Notes under the pieces: generated by a model | The model's input: only the letters and a program-made list of their open reading frames with translations | What the model was told of the DNA's origin: nothing | Database searches by the model: none | Translations under genes and position numbers: made by a program | In this document: one piece after another, positions 19,701 to 26,481 of the stretch | How the letters are laid out: each line of letters starts with the position of its first letter | Position numbering within the stretch: position 1 is the stretch's first letter | DNA from: JAFNAG01 sp963824985 | GTDB lineage: Bacteria; Acidobacteriota; UBA6911 | Direction: 5' to 3' | Assembly: GCA_963824985.1 (NCBI GenBank) | Contig: CAWGRQ010000008.1 | Span: forward strand, 1 to 64,000 | Length of the DNA: 64,000 bases

Positions 19701-20001
19701 GGGTCCGTTGGTCGGCAAACGCACCTGGGGAGGCCTGGTCGGTACGCTCGGATTTCCTGTGCTCATGGACGGCGGATCGGTGACGGCGCCCAATCTCGCC
19801 ATCTGGGACACGGCGGAGGGGTGGACGGTTGAAAACGCGGGTGTTCCCCCCGACATCGAAGTGGAACAGACGCCGGCCGAAGTCATCGCCGGGCATGACC
19901 CGCAGCTGGAAAGGGCCATTCAGGTGGTTCTGGAGGAGCTGAAGAAAAATCCTCCCCAGCAGCCGAAGCGGCCCGCATACCCGGTAAGGGTCAAGAAGTA
20001 A
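16735..20001 (+). CDS. Exported tricorn protease homologue (S41)
   Basis: A 1088-residue protein, close to the 1071 of archaeal tricorn. It starts with a signal peptide (CLWFLFLLSLTSVSTSVMG), so unlike the archaeal enzyme it is probably periplasmic. Residues ~30-330 and ~335-690 form two beta-propellers (repeated SPDGKLIAFSA, SPDSGRIAYFSD). Then come a helical core domain, a PDZ-like domain (~790-890) and the S41 catalytic domain. The catalytic Ser is S975 in DETAGSGGDMLPW and the catalytic His lies at 752/753 (GVGHHR). Tricorn degrades peptides of several residues, so it fits with the other exopeptidases here. It is monocistronic and ends at a hairpin shared with the convergent ABC-F gene. 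Confidence 0.95.
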   Translation: MKRRQGICLWFLFLLSLTSVSTSVMGIDVSNTRLLSQPAISQDHIAFIYANDLWVAGLDGKDVRRLTSDKGVESNPALSPDGKLIAFSAQYEGNVDVYVVPVSGGLPKRLTYHPGPDLVQCFTPNGAAVLFTSPREVFTTRYTQLFTVPVNGDAPVEKLKIPNASKAGYSSDGTRIIYNPLSEAFSQWKNYRGGRVSTLSLIRLNDYGVEKIPQPAERCNDTDPMSIENTVYFRSDRNGEFNVFSFDPRSKAVRQVTNHTDFPVVSASAGGGKIIYEQAGYLHTLDPRSAKSTKMTIAVAADLEETRARYAKGFRWIRNAGISPTGARAALEFRGEIVTVPAEKGDPRNISLTAGANERSPIWSPDSGRIAYFSDLTGEYQLFVQNQDGKGEIRKYPLTGTGFYLAPAWSPDSQKISYVDNSQTLYWIDLNTGASKKIASNQLLGSEPVQHSWSPDSKWIAYTRNNQVYIRSVHVYSIERDQSTAVTDGLSDVSEPIFDASGKYLYFLGSTDAGPVAQWFDLSATDLRETSSIYLAVLRKDLPSPLARESDEEKGIQKEEKPRETPPAAAQPFSIDFEGIQYRILDLPIASGECASLRAGAAGQIFYLKAPSGAAPGAGYELHRYDLGKRKDDTLSSGITDYQISADTKKILLRQRDSMSIVAVPAADRIPPGQGKLNLDAVEVAVDPRTEWQQIFNEAWRINRDYFYATNMHGADWNLMKQKYSAFLPDLAVRGDLNRVIQWMCSELGVGHHRVGGGDALYEPKNVPGGLLGADYEVESGRYRFKKVYGGLNWNPGLRSPLTEPGVNVREGEYLIAVNGADLRPPTSIFKPFENTSGKIVEITVGPNPDGSGSRVVKVVPIANESALRNRDWVEGNVKKVDQATGGRVAYVYVPNTSTQGYVYFKRYFYPQSDKDGIIVDERFNGGGLVADYYIDQLRKPLVSYWNMRYGADLKTPGASIQGPKVMIIDETAGSGGDMLPWMFRKFKLGPLVGKRTWGGLVGTLGFPVLMDGGSVTAPNLAIWDTAEGWTVENAGVPPDIEVEQTPAEVIAGHDPQLERAIQVVLEELKKNPPQQPKRPAYPVRVKK

Positions 20002-20069
20002 AATCGGCGCCGGACCGGCCGGCAGCGAAGGGGCTTTAGCCCGCATTATTCACGAAGCAAGACATCGCA

Positions 20070-20163
20070 GGACGCGGATGAACACGGATTAGATCCGTGT
20101 GCAGGGCTTTTGCGGGGCCCGAAGGGCCCGGCGCAAAAGCCCTGCCCGCGTTCATCCGTGTCC
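20070..20163. repeat. Nested inverted repeat between convergent genes, terminator-like
   Basis: An inner hairpin (20101-20145) has arms GCAGGGCTTTTGCG and CGCAAAAGCCCTGC extended by GGGCCC/GGGCCC around GAA, with a two-base bulge. It is framed by 18-base outer arms at 20070-20087 and 20146-20163 that are near-complementary (GGACGCGGATGAACACGG type). It lies between the ends of the tricorn and ABC-F genes and could terminate both, although no T-run follows. One outer arm recurs at 39308-39325. Confidence 0.75.
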
Positions 20164-20176
20164 GCCAATCCTCATA

Positions 20177-21385
20177 TTACCCTGTAAGCGAGTCGAGGTG
20201 GTGCCAGCGGGAGTAGATCTGAAGGATCTCCTCGGGCAATGCCTCCAGCCGCGCCAGCTTTGCGCGGATGGATTCCGCCGGCTCCCGGTAAAATTCCGGG
20301 TCTGAAACCGCGGCGCTCAGTTCGCGCTGCTCCGCCTCGAGTGCCTCGATCCGGGCGGGCAACTGCGCGAGCTCCCGCTCCTCGTTGTAGGACAGCTTCC
20401 TGCGCCCCGGCGGGCGCCCGGCCACGGGCCGGGGTTCGGCGCGTTCCCGGTTGACGGCCGGCGCGGGCGCGCGCTGCCGCAGCCAATCCGCGTACCCGCC
20501 GACAAATTGCCGGACCCGGGCCTCGCCTTCAAACACGAGCGTGCTGGTTACCACATTGTCGAGGAATGCGCGATCGTGAGTGACGAGCAGCAGGGTCCCC
20601 GCGAATTCAACCAGCTGTTCTTCGAGCAGTTCGAGCGTTTCGAGGTCGAGGTCGTTCGTCGGCTCGTCGAGCACCAGGACGTTTGCCGGCCGGGTGAACA
20701 GGCGGGCCAGCATCAGGCGGTTGCGCTCGCCGCCGGACAGGGACTTCACGGGCGCACGCGCGCGCTCCGGCGGAAACAGGAAATCGCGGAGGTAACCGTT
20801 GACATGGAGGTTCCGGCCGTTGACGGTGACGATCTCGTTCCCTTCGCCGATCGTGTCGAATACGGTCGCCTCCGGATCGAGTTGTTCGCGCTGCTGGTCA
20901 TAGTAGGCAACCTGGACATTGGCGCCGCGGCGGACGGACCCCCCATCGGGTTCAATCTCACCGAGCAGCAGCCGCAGCAACGTCGTTTTCCCCGAACCGT
21001 TCGGGCCGATGAGCCCGATCCGATCGCCGCGCATGATCCGGTCGGAGAAATCGTGGATCACGGCGCGGCCTTCGAAGGATTTGCCGACGTTGCGGGCCTC
21101 GAACACCAACCGTCCGGAAGGATCCGAACGTTCCACCTGGATGCGGGCGCTGCCGGTCTGGACGCGGCGAGCGGCCCGCTCCTCACGCATCGCCTGCAGT
21201 GCGCGGACTCTCCCTTCGTTGCGCGTGCGGCGGGCCTTGATTCCCTGGCGCACCCAGGCTTCCTCTCCGGCAAGCTTCTTGTCGAACTTTTCCTGCTGCA
21301 ATGCCTCGTTGGCCAGCCACTCTTCTTTCTTGAGCAGGAACTCCGGAATAGTTGCCGGGCCAGGACGTGAGCTTGCCGCGGTCAA
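20177..21385 (-). CDS. ABC-F ATPase (Uup-like), C-terminal half after frameshift
   Basis: This frame encodes the inter-domain linker (EEWLANEALQQEKFDKKLA, then ARRTRNEGRVRAL), the second ABC domain (Walker A GPNGSGKTT, signature LSGGERNR, Walker B VLVLDEPTNDLDL, then THDRAFLDN) and a C-terminal coiled coil (EERELAQLPARIEALEAEQRELSAA) as in Uup. ABC-F proteins act on ribosomes or DNA rather than as transporters. The first ABC domain is in another frame (21183-22061). The frames meet at about 21343-21346, where one base too many, or two too few, breaks the gene. The first ~12 residues of this frame upstream of EFLLKK are not real coding sequence. Confidence 0.88.
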   Translation of the reverse strand: MTAASSRPGPATIPEFLLKKEEWLANEALQQEKFDKKLAGEEAWVRQGIKARRTRNEGRVRALQAMREERAARRVQTGSARIQVERSDPSGRLVFEARNVGKSFEGRAVIHDFSDRIMRGDRIGLIGPNGSGKTTLLRLLLGEIEPDGGSVRRGANVQVAYYDQQREQLDPEATVFDTIGEGNEIVTVNGRNLHVNGYLRDFLFPPERARAPVKSLSGGERNRLMLARLFTRPANVLVLDEPTNDLDLETLELLEEQLVEFAGTLLLVTHDRAFLDNVVTSTLVFEGEARVRQFVGGYADWLRQRAPAPAVNRERAEPRPVAGRPPGRRKLSYNEERELAQLPARIEALEAEQRELSAAVSDPEFYREPAESIRAKLARLEALPEEILQIYSRWHHLDSLTG

Positions 21386-22061
21386 GTTCCACGATCCGGG
21401 TGGCGAGGCGCTGGAGAAAGGCGCGGTCGTGGGTCACAAAGACGACGGCGCCCGGGAAATCGGCGATGAACGATTCGAGCCAGGTGATGGCGTCGATGTC
21501 GAGATGATTGGTGGGCTCGTCGAGCAGCAGCAGGTCGGGCTCGCCGACCAGTGCCCGGGCGAGCAGGGTGCGCCTTCGCCAACCGCCCGATAGTGTGTCC
21601 ACGACGGCCTCGGAAGGCAAGCCCAGGCGCGCCAGGACCATTTCGACGCGCTGCTCGAGACGCCAGCCGTCCCGTTCTTCCAGTTCCTGCTGCAGGCGCC
21701 CGAGCTTGGCAAGGAGCGTCGTGGAGCCGTGTTCGGCAACTTCGACCGCGGCGTGGTGGTACGACGTAACGAGGTCGCTGAGGTCGCCGAGCCCCTCGGC
21801 GACGACGTCGAAAACCGGACGGTCCGCTGCCAGAGGCACATCCTGGACCAGCCGCGAGATGCGAAGCACCGCTTGCCTCCAGATCGACCCCCGGTCTGGC
21901 GGGCCTTTGCCGGCGATGATCTGCAGCAGCGTCGATTTACCGGCGCCGTTGCGGCCGATCAGGGAGACGCGTTCGCCGGATTCGATCTGCAGCGACACTT
22001 CATCCAGGAGCGGCACGTGGCCGAATGCAAGCGATACACGATCGAGCGTTACCAGCACCAT
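21183..22061 (-). CDS. ABC-F ATPase (Uup-like), N-terminal half before frameshift
   Basis: This frame encodes the first ABC domain: Walker A GRNGAGKST, signature LSGGWRRR, Walker B LLLLDEPTNHLDID and THDRAFLQR, ending in DRGKLTSWPGNYS. In Uup proteins the next residues are a short loop and (F)LxxKEExLA, and that sequence is found in the neighbouring frame. After NYS this frame turns into unrelated Arg/Gly-rich residues until its stop. Together the two halves give a normal ~625-residue ABC-F protein. Both keep all catalytic motifs, which points to a very recent mutation or a sequencing error rather than old decay. Confidence 0.88.
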   Translation of the reverse strand: MVLVTLDRVSLAFGHVPLLDEVSLQIESGERVSLIGRNGAGKSTLLQIIAGKGPPDRGSIWRQAVLRISRLVQDVPLAADRPVFDVVAEGLGDLSDLVTSYHHAAVEVAEHGSTTLLAKLGRLQQELEERDGWRLEQRVEMVLARLGLPSEAVVDTLSGGWRRRTLLARALVGEPDLLLLDEPTNHLDIDAITWLESFIADFPGAVVFVTHDRAFLQRLATRIVELDRGKLTSWPGNYSGVPAQERRVAGQRGIAAGKVRQEACRRGSLGAPGNQGPPHAQRRESPRTAGDA

Positions 22062-22098
22062 GCCATTAGGCTACCACATATATGCGGAAGTGAGATGC

Positions 22099-22195
22099 AG
22101 GGGCGACCGGCAGGACGCCCGAAGACCCGACTGCATCTATTTTTATCGTTTGAAACCGGGTTCGTCGGCCGGCGGGCGACCTGCCGGTCGCCCCT
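22099..22195. repeat. Perfect 16-bp inverted repeat (AGGGGCGACCGGCAGG type)
   Basis: Arms at 22099-22114 and 22180-22195 are exact reverse complements, separated by 65 bases. The right side also folds on itself (GGGCGACC/GGTCGCCC). It lies between the start of the ABC-F gene and the end of the metal permease gene, both on the minus strand. It looks like a dispersed REP/MITE-type hairpin; a role as terminator for the metal operon is read from position only. Confidence 0.75.
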
Positions 22196-22255
22196 ACGGG
22201 ATTTTGTGAGGCTTGCCTGAGAGCTGTTCCAGCTGGTTGCCGAATTCTGGGGTCG

Positions 22256-23716
22256 TCAGGAGGGGCCAAACTTCCCCGTGCGGGCATCCCAGCGGGACCG
22301 GATAGCCTTCGTGTTGTACCACTCCTCGATTTTCTGAAGGGGACTCGAGTTGTCGGCCGCGGATTGATCGGCATTGTATCCGAACCGGAGACCGGATTTT
22401 TCCTCCAGCATCGCGTTGGCCTGCTGGCGGGCAATGAGTGCGCCGTCCCCCTTCAACACCGAAATCAAGGTGGCAAACCCATGAGTATCCCCCAGGTCGA
22501 GTTGGGTTCGGGCAATCGTCAGCTTGAGAAACTCGTCGAAGTCGCGCAAGGCCGCTGCGCGTAACGCGGGGATCGCGCGCGGGTCCTTTTGCCGGTTCAG
22601 TGCGGCCACCGCGGACTCGATCACCCGGTCCGAGGTGGATCGGGAGAGGAGCGCATTCAATGCGGGCACGATCCTGGGATCGCGGATGGCTCCGAGGTGT
22701 TCCAGGCTGCCGAGTTGCCGGGATTCCTCGCTGCTTTCCAGGTCGTTGAGCAGCAGATTGACCGCGCTGATCCGGTCTGAAGCGGATGCCGCCGGCGCCG
22801 ATTTTTTGAGGTACATCAGGCCGGTGGCAAACGCCACGCAGAAGAGCGCCATCGCGGCAACCTGGGCCAGGGCCCGCTTTTTTGCCGGGGCATTCAGCAG
22901 GTAATAGGCGGTACTGGAAAAAATCAGCAGGAATCCGAGCATGACGACGATGGCCGGGCCGGTCGGATAGTCGGAATAGAACGACCAGGAAATTCCCAGG
23001 GTGCTTGCAACGATCGCCACCAGCCAGCCCATCAACAGCCGTCCCCGGATCGTTTCCGACCACATTTGGGCAATCACGGCCGGGACCACCAGGTAGGAGA
23101 AGACCAGCAGGACGCCGACAATGGCGACCGACTTGGTGATCACGACGCCGAAAGACATGTAAAAAAGAATGTCCCAGAAGCGCACATTTACGTGCGCCGC
23201 GACAGCCTGCGCGGGGCTGATAGAGATGTCCAGAAACTTTCTGCGGAAAATCACGTGGAACAGGCCGATGGCGCCGTACAGCAATGCCATATCGCGTATT
23301 TCGGGAAGGGTCACCAGCAGTACGTCCCCCACCAGCATGTGCTTCAGCTCTTCTCCGCCGGTTGCGGATTTTGAAAGGAGGAGGATGGCTGCCGCCGATG
23401 CGGCGGCATAGATGATGCCGATGAACGCCTCCTGGGGAACCTTCTCCCTCTTCATGCGGGCCACGGCAAATGCTCCCGCTCCGACGAAGGTGAAGGCCAG
23501 CGAAAAGAGAGAGATCCGAAGGGCGTCATTTCCCGGGTCATAGCCGAGCGTGAGGGCGAACGTCGCTCCCAGCGCGGCAATCTGAGCCAGGGCCAGGTCG
23601 ACAAATATCACCCGGCGCGCGATGACGTGGATTCCCAGATACACATGGTTGATGGACAGAACCAGGCAGGCCAGGAACGGCAGCAGCATCCATTTCATTT
23701 CGAGAAGAATCGACAC
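22256..23716 (-). CDS. Zn/Mn ABC transporter permease with HEAT-repeat C-terminal domain
   Basis: A 486-residue protein. Residues 1-~285 are an ABC-3 (ZnuB/MntB) permease with eight or so helices and family segments GIHVIARRVIFVDLALAQIAA and IVGVLLVFSYLVVPA. Usual permeases of this family end near 280. This one continues with another membrane helix (~290-308) and about 170 soluble residues that look like HEAT/Armadillo-type repeats (LGAIRDPRIVPALNALLSR, RQKDPRAIPALRAAALRD). It follows the binding-protein gene by 23 bases. No ATPase gene is in the cluster. The tail could recruit or regulate the ATPase, but nothing in the sequence proves that. Confidence 0.9.
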   Translation of the reverse strand: MSILLEMKWMLLPFLACLVLSINHVYLGIHVIARRVIFVDLALAQIAALGATFALTLGYDPGNDALRISLFSLAFTFVGAGAFAVARMKREKVPQEAFIGIIYAAASAAAILLLSKSATGGEELKHMLVGDVLLVTLPEIRDMALLYGAIGLFHVIFRRKFLDISISPAQAVAAHVNVRFWDILFYMSFGVVITKSVAIVGVLLVFSYLVVPAVIAQMWSETIRGRLLMGWLVAIVASTLGISWSFYSDYPTGPAIVVMLGFLLIFSSTAYYLLNAPAKKRALAQVAAMALFCVAFATGLMYLKKSAPAASASDRISAVNLLLNDLESSEESRQLGSLEHLGAIRDPRIVPALNALLSRSTSDRVIESAVAALNRQKDPRAIPALRAAALRDFDEFLKLTIARTQLDLGDTHGFATLISVLKGDGALIARQQANAMLEEKSGLRFGYNADQSAADNSSPLQKIEEWYNTKAIRSRWDARTGKFGPS

Positions 23717-23739
23717 GGCATCTCCGTGGTTAATTCAGG

Positions 23740-24819
23740 CTATTCGGCCTTGGCGATTGGAGGCTCCTGGCCGGATCGAAGCGCTGCCGCGATCCGGGTG
23801 ATCAGGTGATCCATCAGATCGAAATAGGTGTGAATGCCGGCCTCGCCTTCCACCTGATTGGGCAGGATGGCGACCACGGCTCCGGTCTGCCGGGAGATAT
23901 TGACCGGCAGCGCGGCATCGTAAAAGTTATCCACCAGAATGAGCGGAACTTTCATGGTTCTAATGGCTTCGGTCACCTGGCGAACATGCTGCGGGCCCGG
24001 CGGAATCCCGGGCCGCTCTTCGATGGTGCCGACCAGCTGCAGGCCGAATACCCGGGCGAAGTAGGCCCAGACCTTGTGGAACTCATAAGCCTTGACACCA
24101 TTCAAGGCCTGGGCCGCTAGGAGCCAGCCCCCCGCATAGGCGGAGAGCGGCTTGCCTCCGAACTGGTTGGCGGCCAGGAAACTGTGCAACTGCCCGCTCC
24201 AGGTCAGCCTCGTCAACTTTTGAATGCCGATGAGTTTCAGCAGTTCCGGACCGAACAGCGCATTGTCGATGCGCCCGAAAAAGTCCTCCTTGCGCGAGTC
24301 ATAATACCCGGCGCCGGCGGAATCGATGCGCTTGAGGGCTTCGCAAATGTTGGCTGCTTCGACCTTGGCCTGGAGAGGATCGAGCCACACGTGAGGATTT
24401 CCCTGGGGGTGGATGTCGCCGAACTCACGCGACAGCACTTGCGGGATCTCGAGGGCAGAGATGCCGTCCCCCGCCACCACGCGGCCGATTGTGCCGCGAA
24501 AAATCCTGGAATTGCCCGATCCATTGACGACCTGATCCGCCCACAATTCAAGCGAAAACCCGTTTTCGACCAAGAGGTCGGCCTCACGTGTGTCTCTCAT
24601 CAAAGTCGGGGTGGGGGTGACGAAATGGGGATCCTGATCCCCCTTGGCCAGGGCGATGACCGTGACTCGGTCGCCTCCCACCTCCTCTGCCAGGGCTTTC
24701 AGGGTGGGGAGCGTGCATACCACGCGCACTTTCCGCGCCTGCCGGGCATAGCCGTTCTCGAATGGTTGAAATGCGAGCACTGCCAATGCCGCCGCCGGCA
24801 ACCACCATCTGGTTTTCAT
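23740..24819 (-). CDS. Zinc/manganese ABC transporter substrate-binding protein (ZnuA-like)
   Basis: A 359-residue periplasmic protein. I chose the ATG at 24819 because AAGGAGG lies just upstream and a signal peptide follows (WWLPAAALAVLAF); the frame stays open further upstream but that part lacks coding character. Metal-ligand histidines of the cluster A-I family are visible: H65 (DQDPHF), H143 (NPHVWLDP) and H248 (YEFHKVWAYF). A fourth acidic ligand probably lies in the C-terminal lobe (DNFYDAALP). There is no His-rich loop. The gene sits 53 bases after the outer-membrane protein and 23 before the permease, forming one operon. Confidence 0.92.
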   Translation of the reverse strand: MKTRWWLPAAALAVLAFQPFENGYARQARKVRVVCTLPTLKALAEEVGGDRVTVIALAKGDQDPHFVTPTPTLMRDTREADLLVENGFSLELWADQVVNGSGNSRIFRGTIGRVVAGDGISALEIPQVLSREFGDIHPQGNPHVWLDPLQAKVEAANICEALKRIDSAGAGYYDSRKEDFFGRIDNALFGPELLKLIGIQKLTRLTWSGQLHSFLAANQFGGKPLSAYAGGWLLAAQALNGVKAYEFHKVWAYFARVFGLQLVGTIEERPGIPPGPQHVRQVTEAIRTMKVPLILVDNFYDAALPVNISRQTGAVVAILPNQVEGEAGIHTYFDLMDHLITRIAAALRSGQEPPIAKAE

Positions 24820-24872
24820 TGCCGCCTCCTTTGCCCTTGCCATACGGCCCGTTCGCCGCGCGACCGGCCCCT

Positions 24873-26225
24873 TTACCTGTTGACCCAGAAAGGCTCCGCC
24901 GGGTGCGAGCCGAACACGAAATTGAGTTCGGCGAATATCGATTTCCGCCCGTCCTCCTGGAGCAGGCTGCTCCATCTTTGTTCGTAGTTCAAGCGAAAGC
25001 GCAGGAACTCGCTGAAATAGTAGGAAACGTATGGCGTCACGCTGCGGCGCTTCTGCGCCGGATCCCAGAGGACACTGGTCTGGTCCCAGCGCACGCCGGC
25101 ATAGAGCCGACGGTTGAACTGCCATTGCCCGAAGGCCGTGAAGCCCGCCGGCCGGCCGTGTCCCGGTTCGGCATCCGGCGGTTGGCCTGCGCCTGCATAT
25201 GGCCGTCGGGCGAACAGCAGTTCGCCGCTCAGCACCAGCGATTTCCACTCTCCGAGCCGCAGCGGCTTCCAGCGATAGGAGACATCGACTCCATGAAAAT
25301 CGGTCTCATCCGAACCGTTCCCCGCCGGGTGCATGTAACTGGACCAGCCCGCCTCGAGGCTGTGGGTGTCGCCAAACGAACGGAACCAGCGCAGGTGGCC
25401 CAGATAGGACATACGGGCTCCGGCATCCGGAGAAAGAGCCACATCTCCGCCGGCCAGCACCTGCACCGTCGCATCCATGCTGGAATGAGCATCCCATGGC
25501 GTTGGAATATAAAAACTGCCCGAGATCCCGCTCTGGATGAATCCTTCCTCTCCCAGAAACTCCTGGATGGGTAAAGGCCGGAAACTCTGCGGCAGATCAT
25601 GGGTGTGCAGGATGTTGTTGGCCCCGAAGGCCGGGCGGAACCGGCCCACCTTCAGTTGCAGCCCCAAGGGAGGCCGGTCCTGGAAGGGGAGTTTCTTGAT
25701 CGTGACATAGGCCTCCTCGATATCGGCCGCATAGCGGCCCGGGCTTTCGGAGCCCAGTGAAGCGATGAACACGCCATCGGCATACGGATCAATGGCGACC
25801 CTCATATCGAGCTCGGCTTCGCGCAGGCTCAACTTGTTGTCGATACGGAACCCTTCGCTGTTGTATACCTTCTGGCTGTCACCCCGGCTCAGGAAATTGC
25901 CCACGACGGTGATCGCCGGGTTTAAAGCACCTGGGATGGTCTGCACGGCCGCGACCGCAGGCCGCGTAACCGCGGCCGGTTCCGTTTCCGGCAGGGACCG
26001 GAGCATTTGCAGCTGCAGGGATTCCACCTGGGATTCCAGAGCCCGGATGCGTTTTTCGTAATCGGCCTTCAAGGCGTCGATCTGGCCTTTGAGCGCCTGC
26101 AGTGCCGCCGGATCGACACCCCTTTCGCTCTGGGGACGGTCCTGGGCCAAGGCCAGGGCAGGGTCGTAAGATTGGACCAGCATGGCGAAAGCGAATACCG
26201 GGCAGATGCTGATGATGCGACGCAT
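24873..26225 (-). CDS. Outer-membrane beta-barrel protein of metal-uptake operon
   Basis: A 450-residue exported protein. After the signal peptide (IISICPVFAFAMLVQS) comes a coiled coil (~30-65: ALKGQIDALKADYEKRIRALES). The remainder reads as amphipathic beta strands ending in an aromatic-rich strand (SIFAELNFVFGSHPAEPFWVNR), as in trimeric porin-like barrels with an N-terminal coiled coil. An ATG at 26258 is in frame, but a TATAAT box at 26267-26272 would put transcription start almost on it. The ATG at 26225 has GGGGAG at good distance, so I use that. Its place as first gene of a Zn/Mn uptake operon suggests metal passage across the outer membrane. Confidence 0.82.
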   Translation of the reverse strand: MRRIISICPVFAFAMLVQSYDPALALAQDRPQSERGVDPAALQALKGQIDALKADYEKRIRALESQVESLQLQMLRSLPETEPAAVTRPAVAAVQTIPGALNPAITVVGNFLSRGDSQKVYNSEGFRIDNKLSLREAELDMRVAIDPYADGVFIASLGSESPGRYAADIEEAYVTIKKLPFQDRPPLGLQLKVGRFRPAFGANNILHTHDLPQSFRPLPIQEFLGEEGFIQSGISGSFYIPTPWDAHSSMDATVQVLAGGDVALSPDAGARMSYLGHLRWFRSFGDTHSLEAGWSSYMHPAGNGSDETDFHGVDVSYRWKPLRLGEWKSLVLSGELLFARRPYAGAGQPPDAEPGHGRPAGFTAFGQWQFNRRLYAGVRWDQTSVLWDPAQKRRSVTPYVSYYFSEFLRFRLNYEQRWSSLLQEDGRKSIFAELNFVFGSHPAEPFWVNR

Positions 26226-26266
26226 GTCGACTCCCCGCACCCCTGACGGGCGCTTCATATCGGACG

Positions 26267-26272
26267 ATTATA
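26267..26272 (-). promoter_or_regulatory. Probable -10 box of metal-uptake operon
   Basis: The minus strand reads TATAAT, a perfect sigma-70 -10 hexamer, 41 bases before the chosen ATG (26225). The -35 region is weak, which is common for regulated promoters. A Zur-type operator is not obvious around it. Confidence 0.45.
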
Positions 26273-26481
26273 CATGCACTCGGAGCCGTGGGCTGAGGCT
26301 GGAATCTGTCGCGAAACTCGCTTGGCCGTCTGTGCATGCCCGGGAGGGGCGTCGGAAAACGGCTGCAAACAAAGATCCATCGCCCCCGGGGCTCATTAAA
26401 TGCAATATCCTATCTGGGGCTTGCGCCCCCGGCTATTATCCCCTGGCCTTTCCTGACTCTCGGACAGGCTCCCAGATCTCA

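Noticed and set aside
16714..20046. 1110-codon open frame on the minus strand over the tricorn gene
   Set aside because: It mirrors the tricorn gene, has no family motif, and arises from high third-position GC on the opposite strand.
24820..25248. 143-residue upstream extension of the ZnuA-like frame
   Set aside because: It overlaps the outer-membrane protein gene, while a strong ribosome site and signal peptide mark the ATG at 24819.
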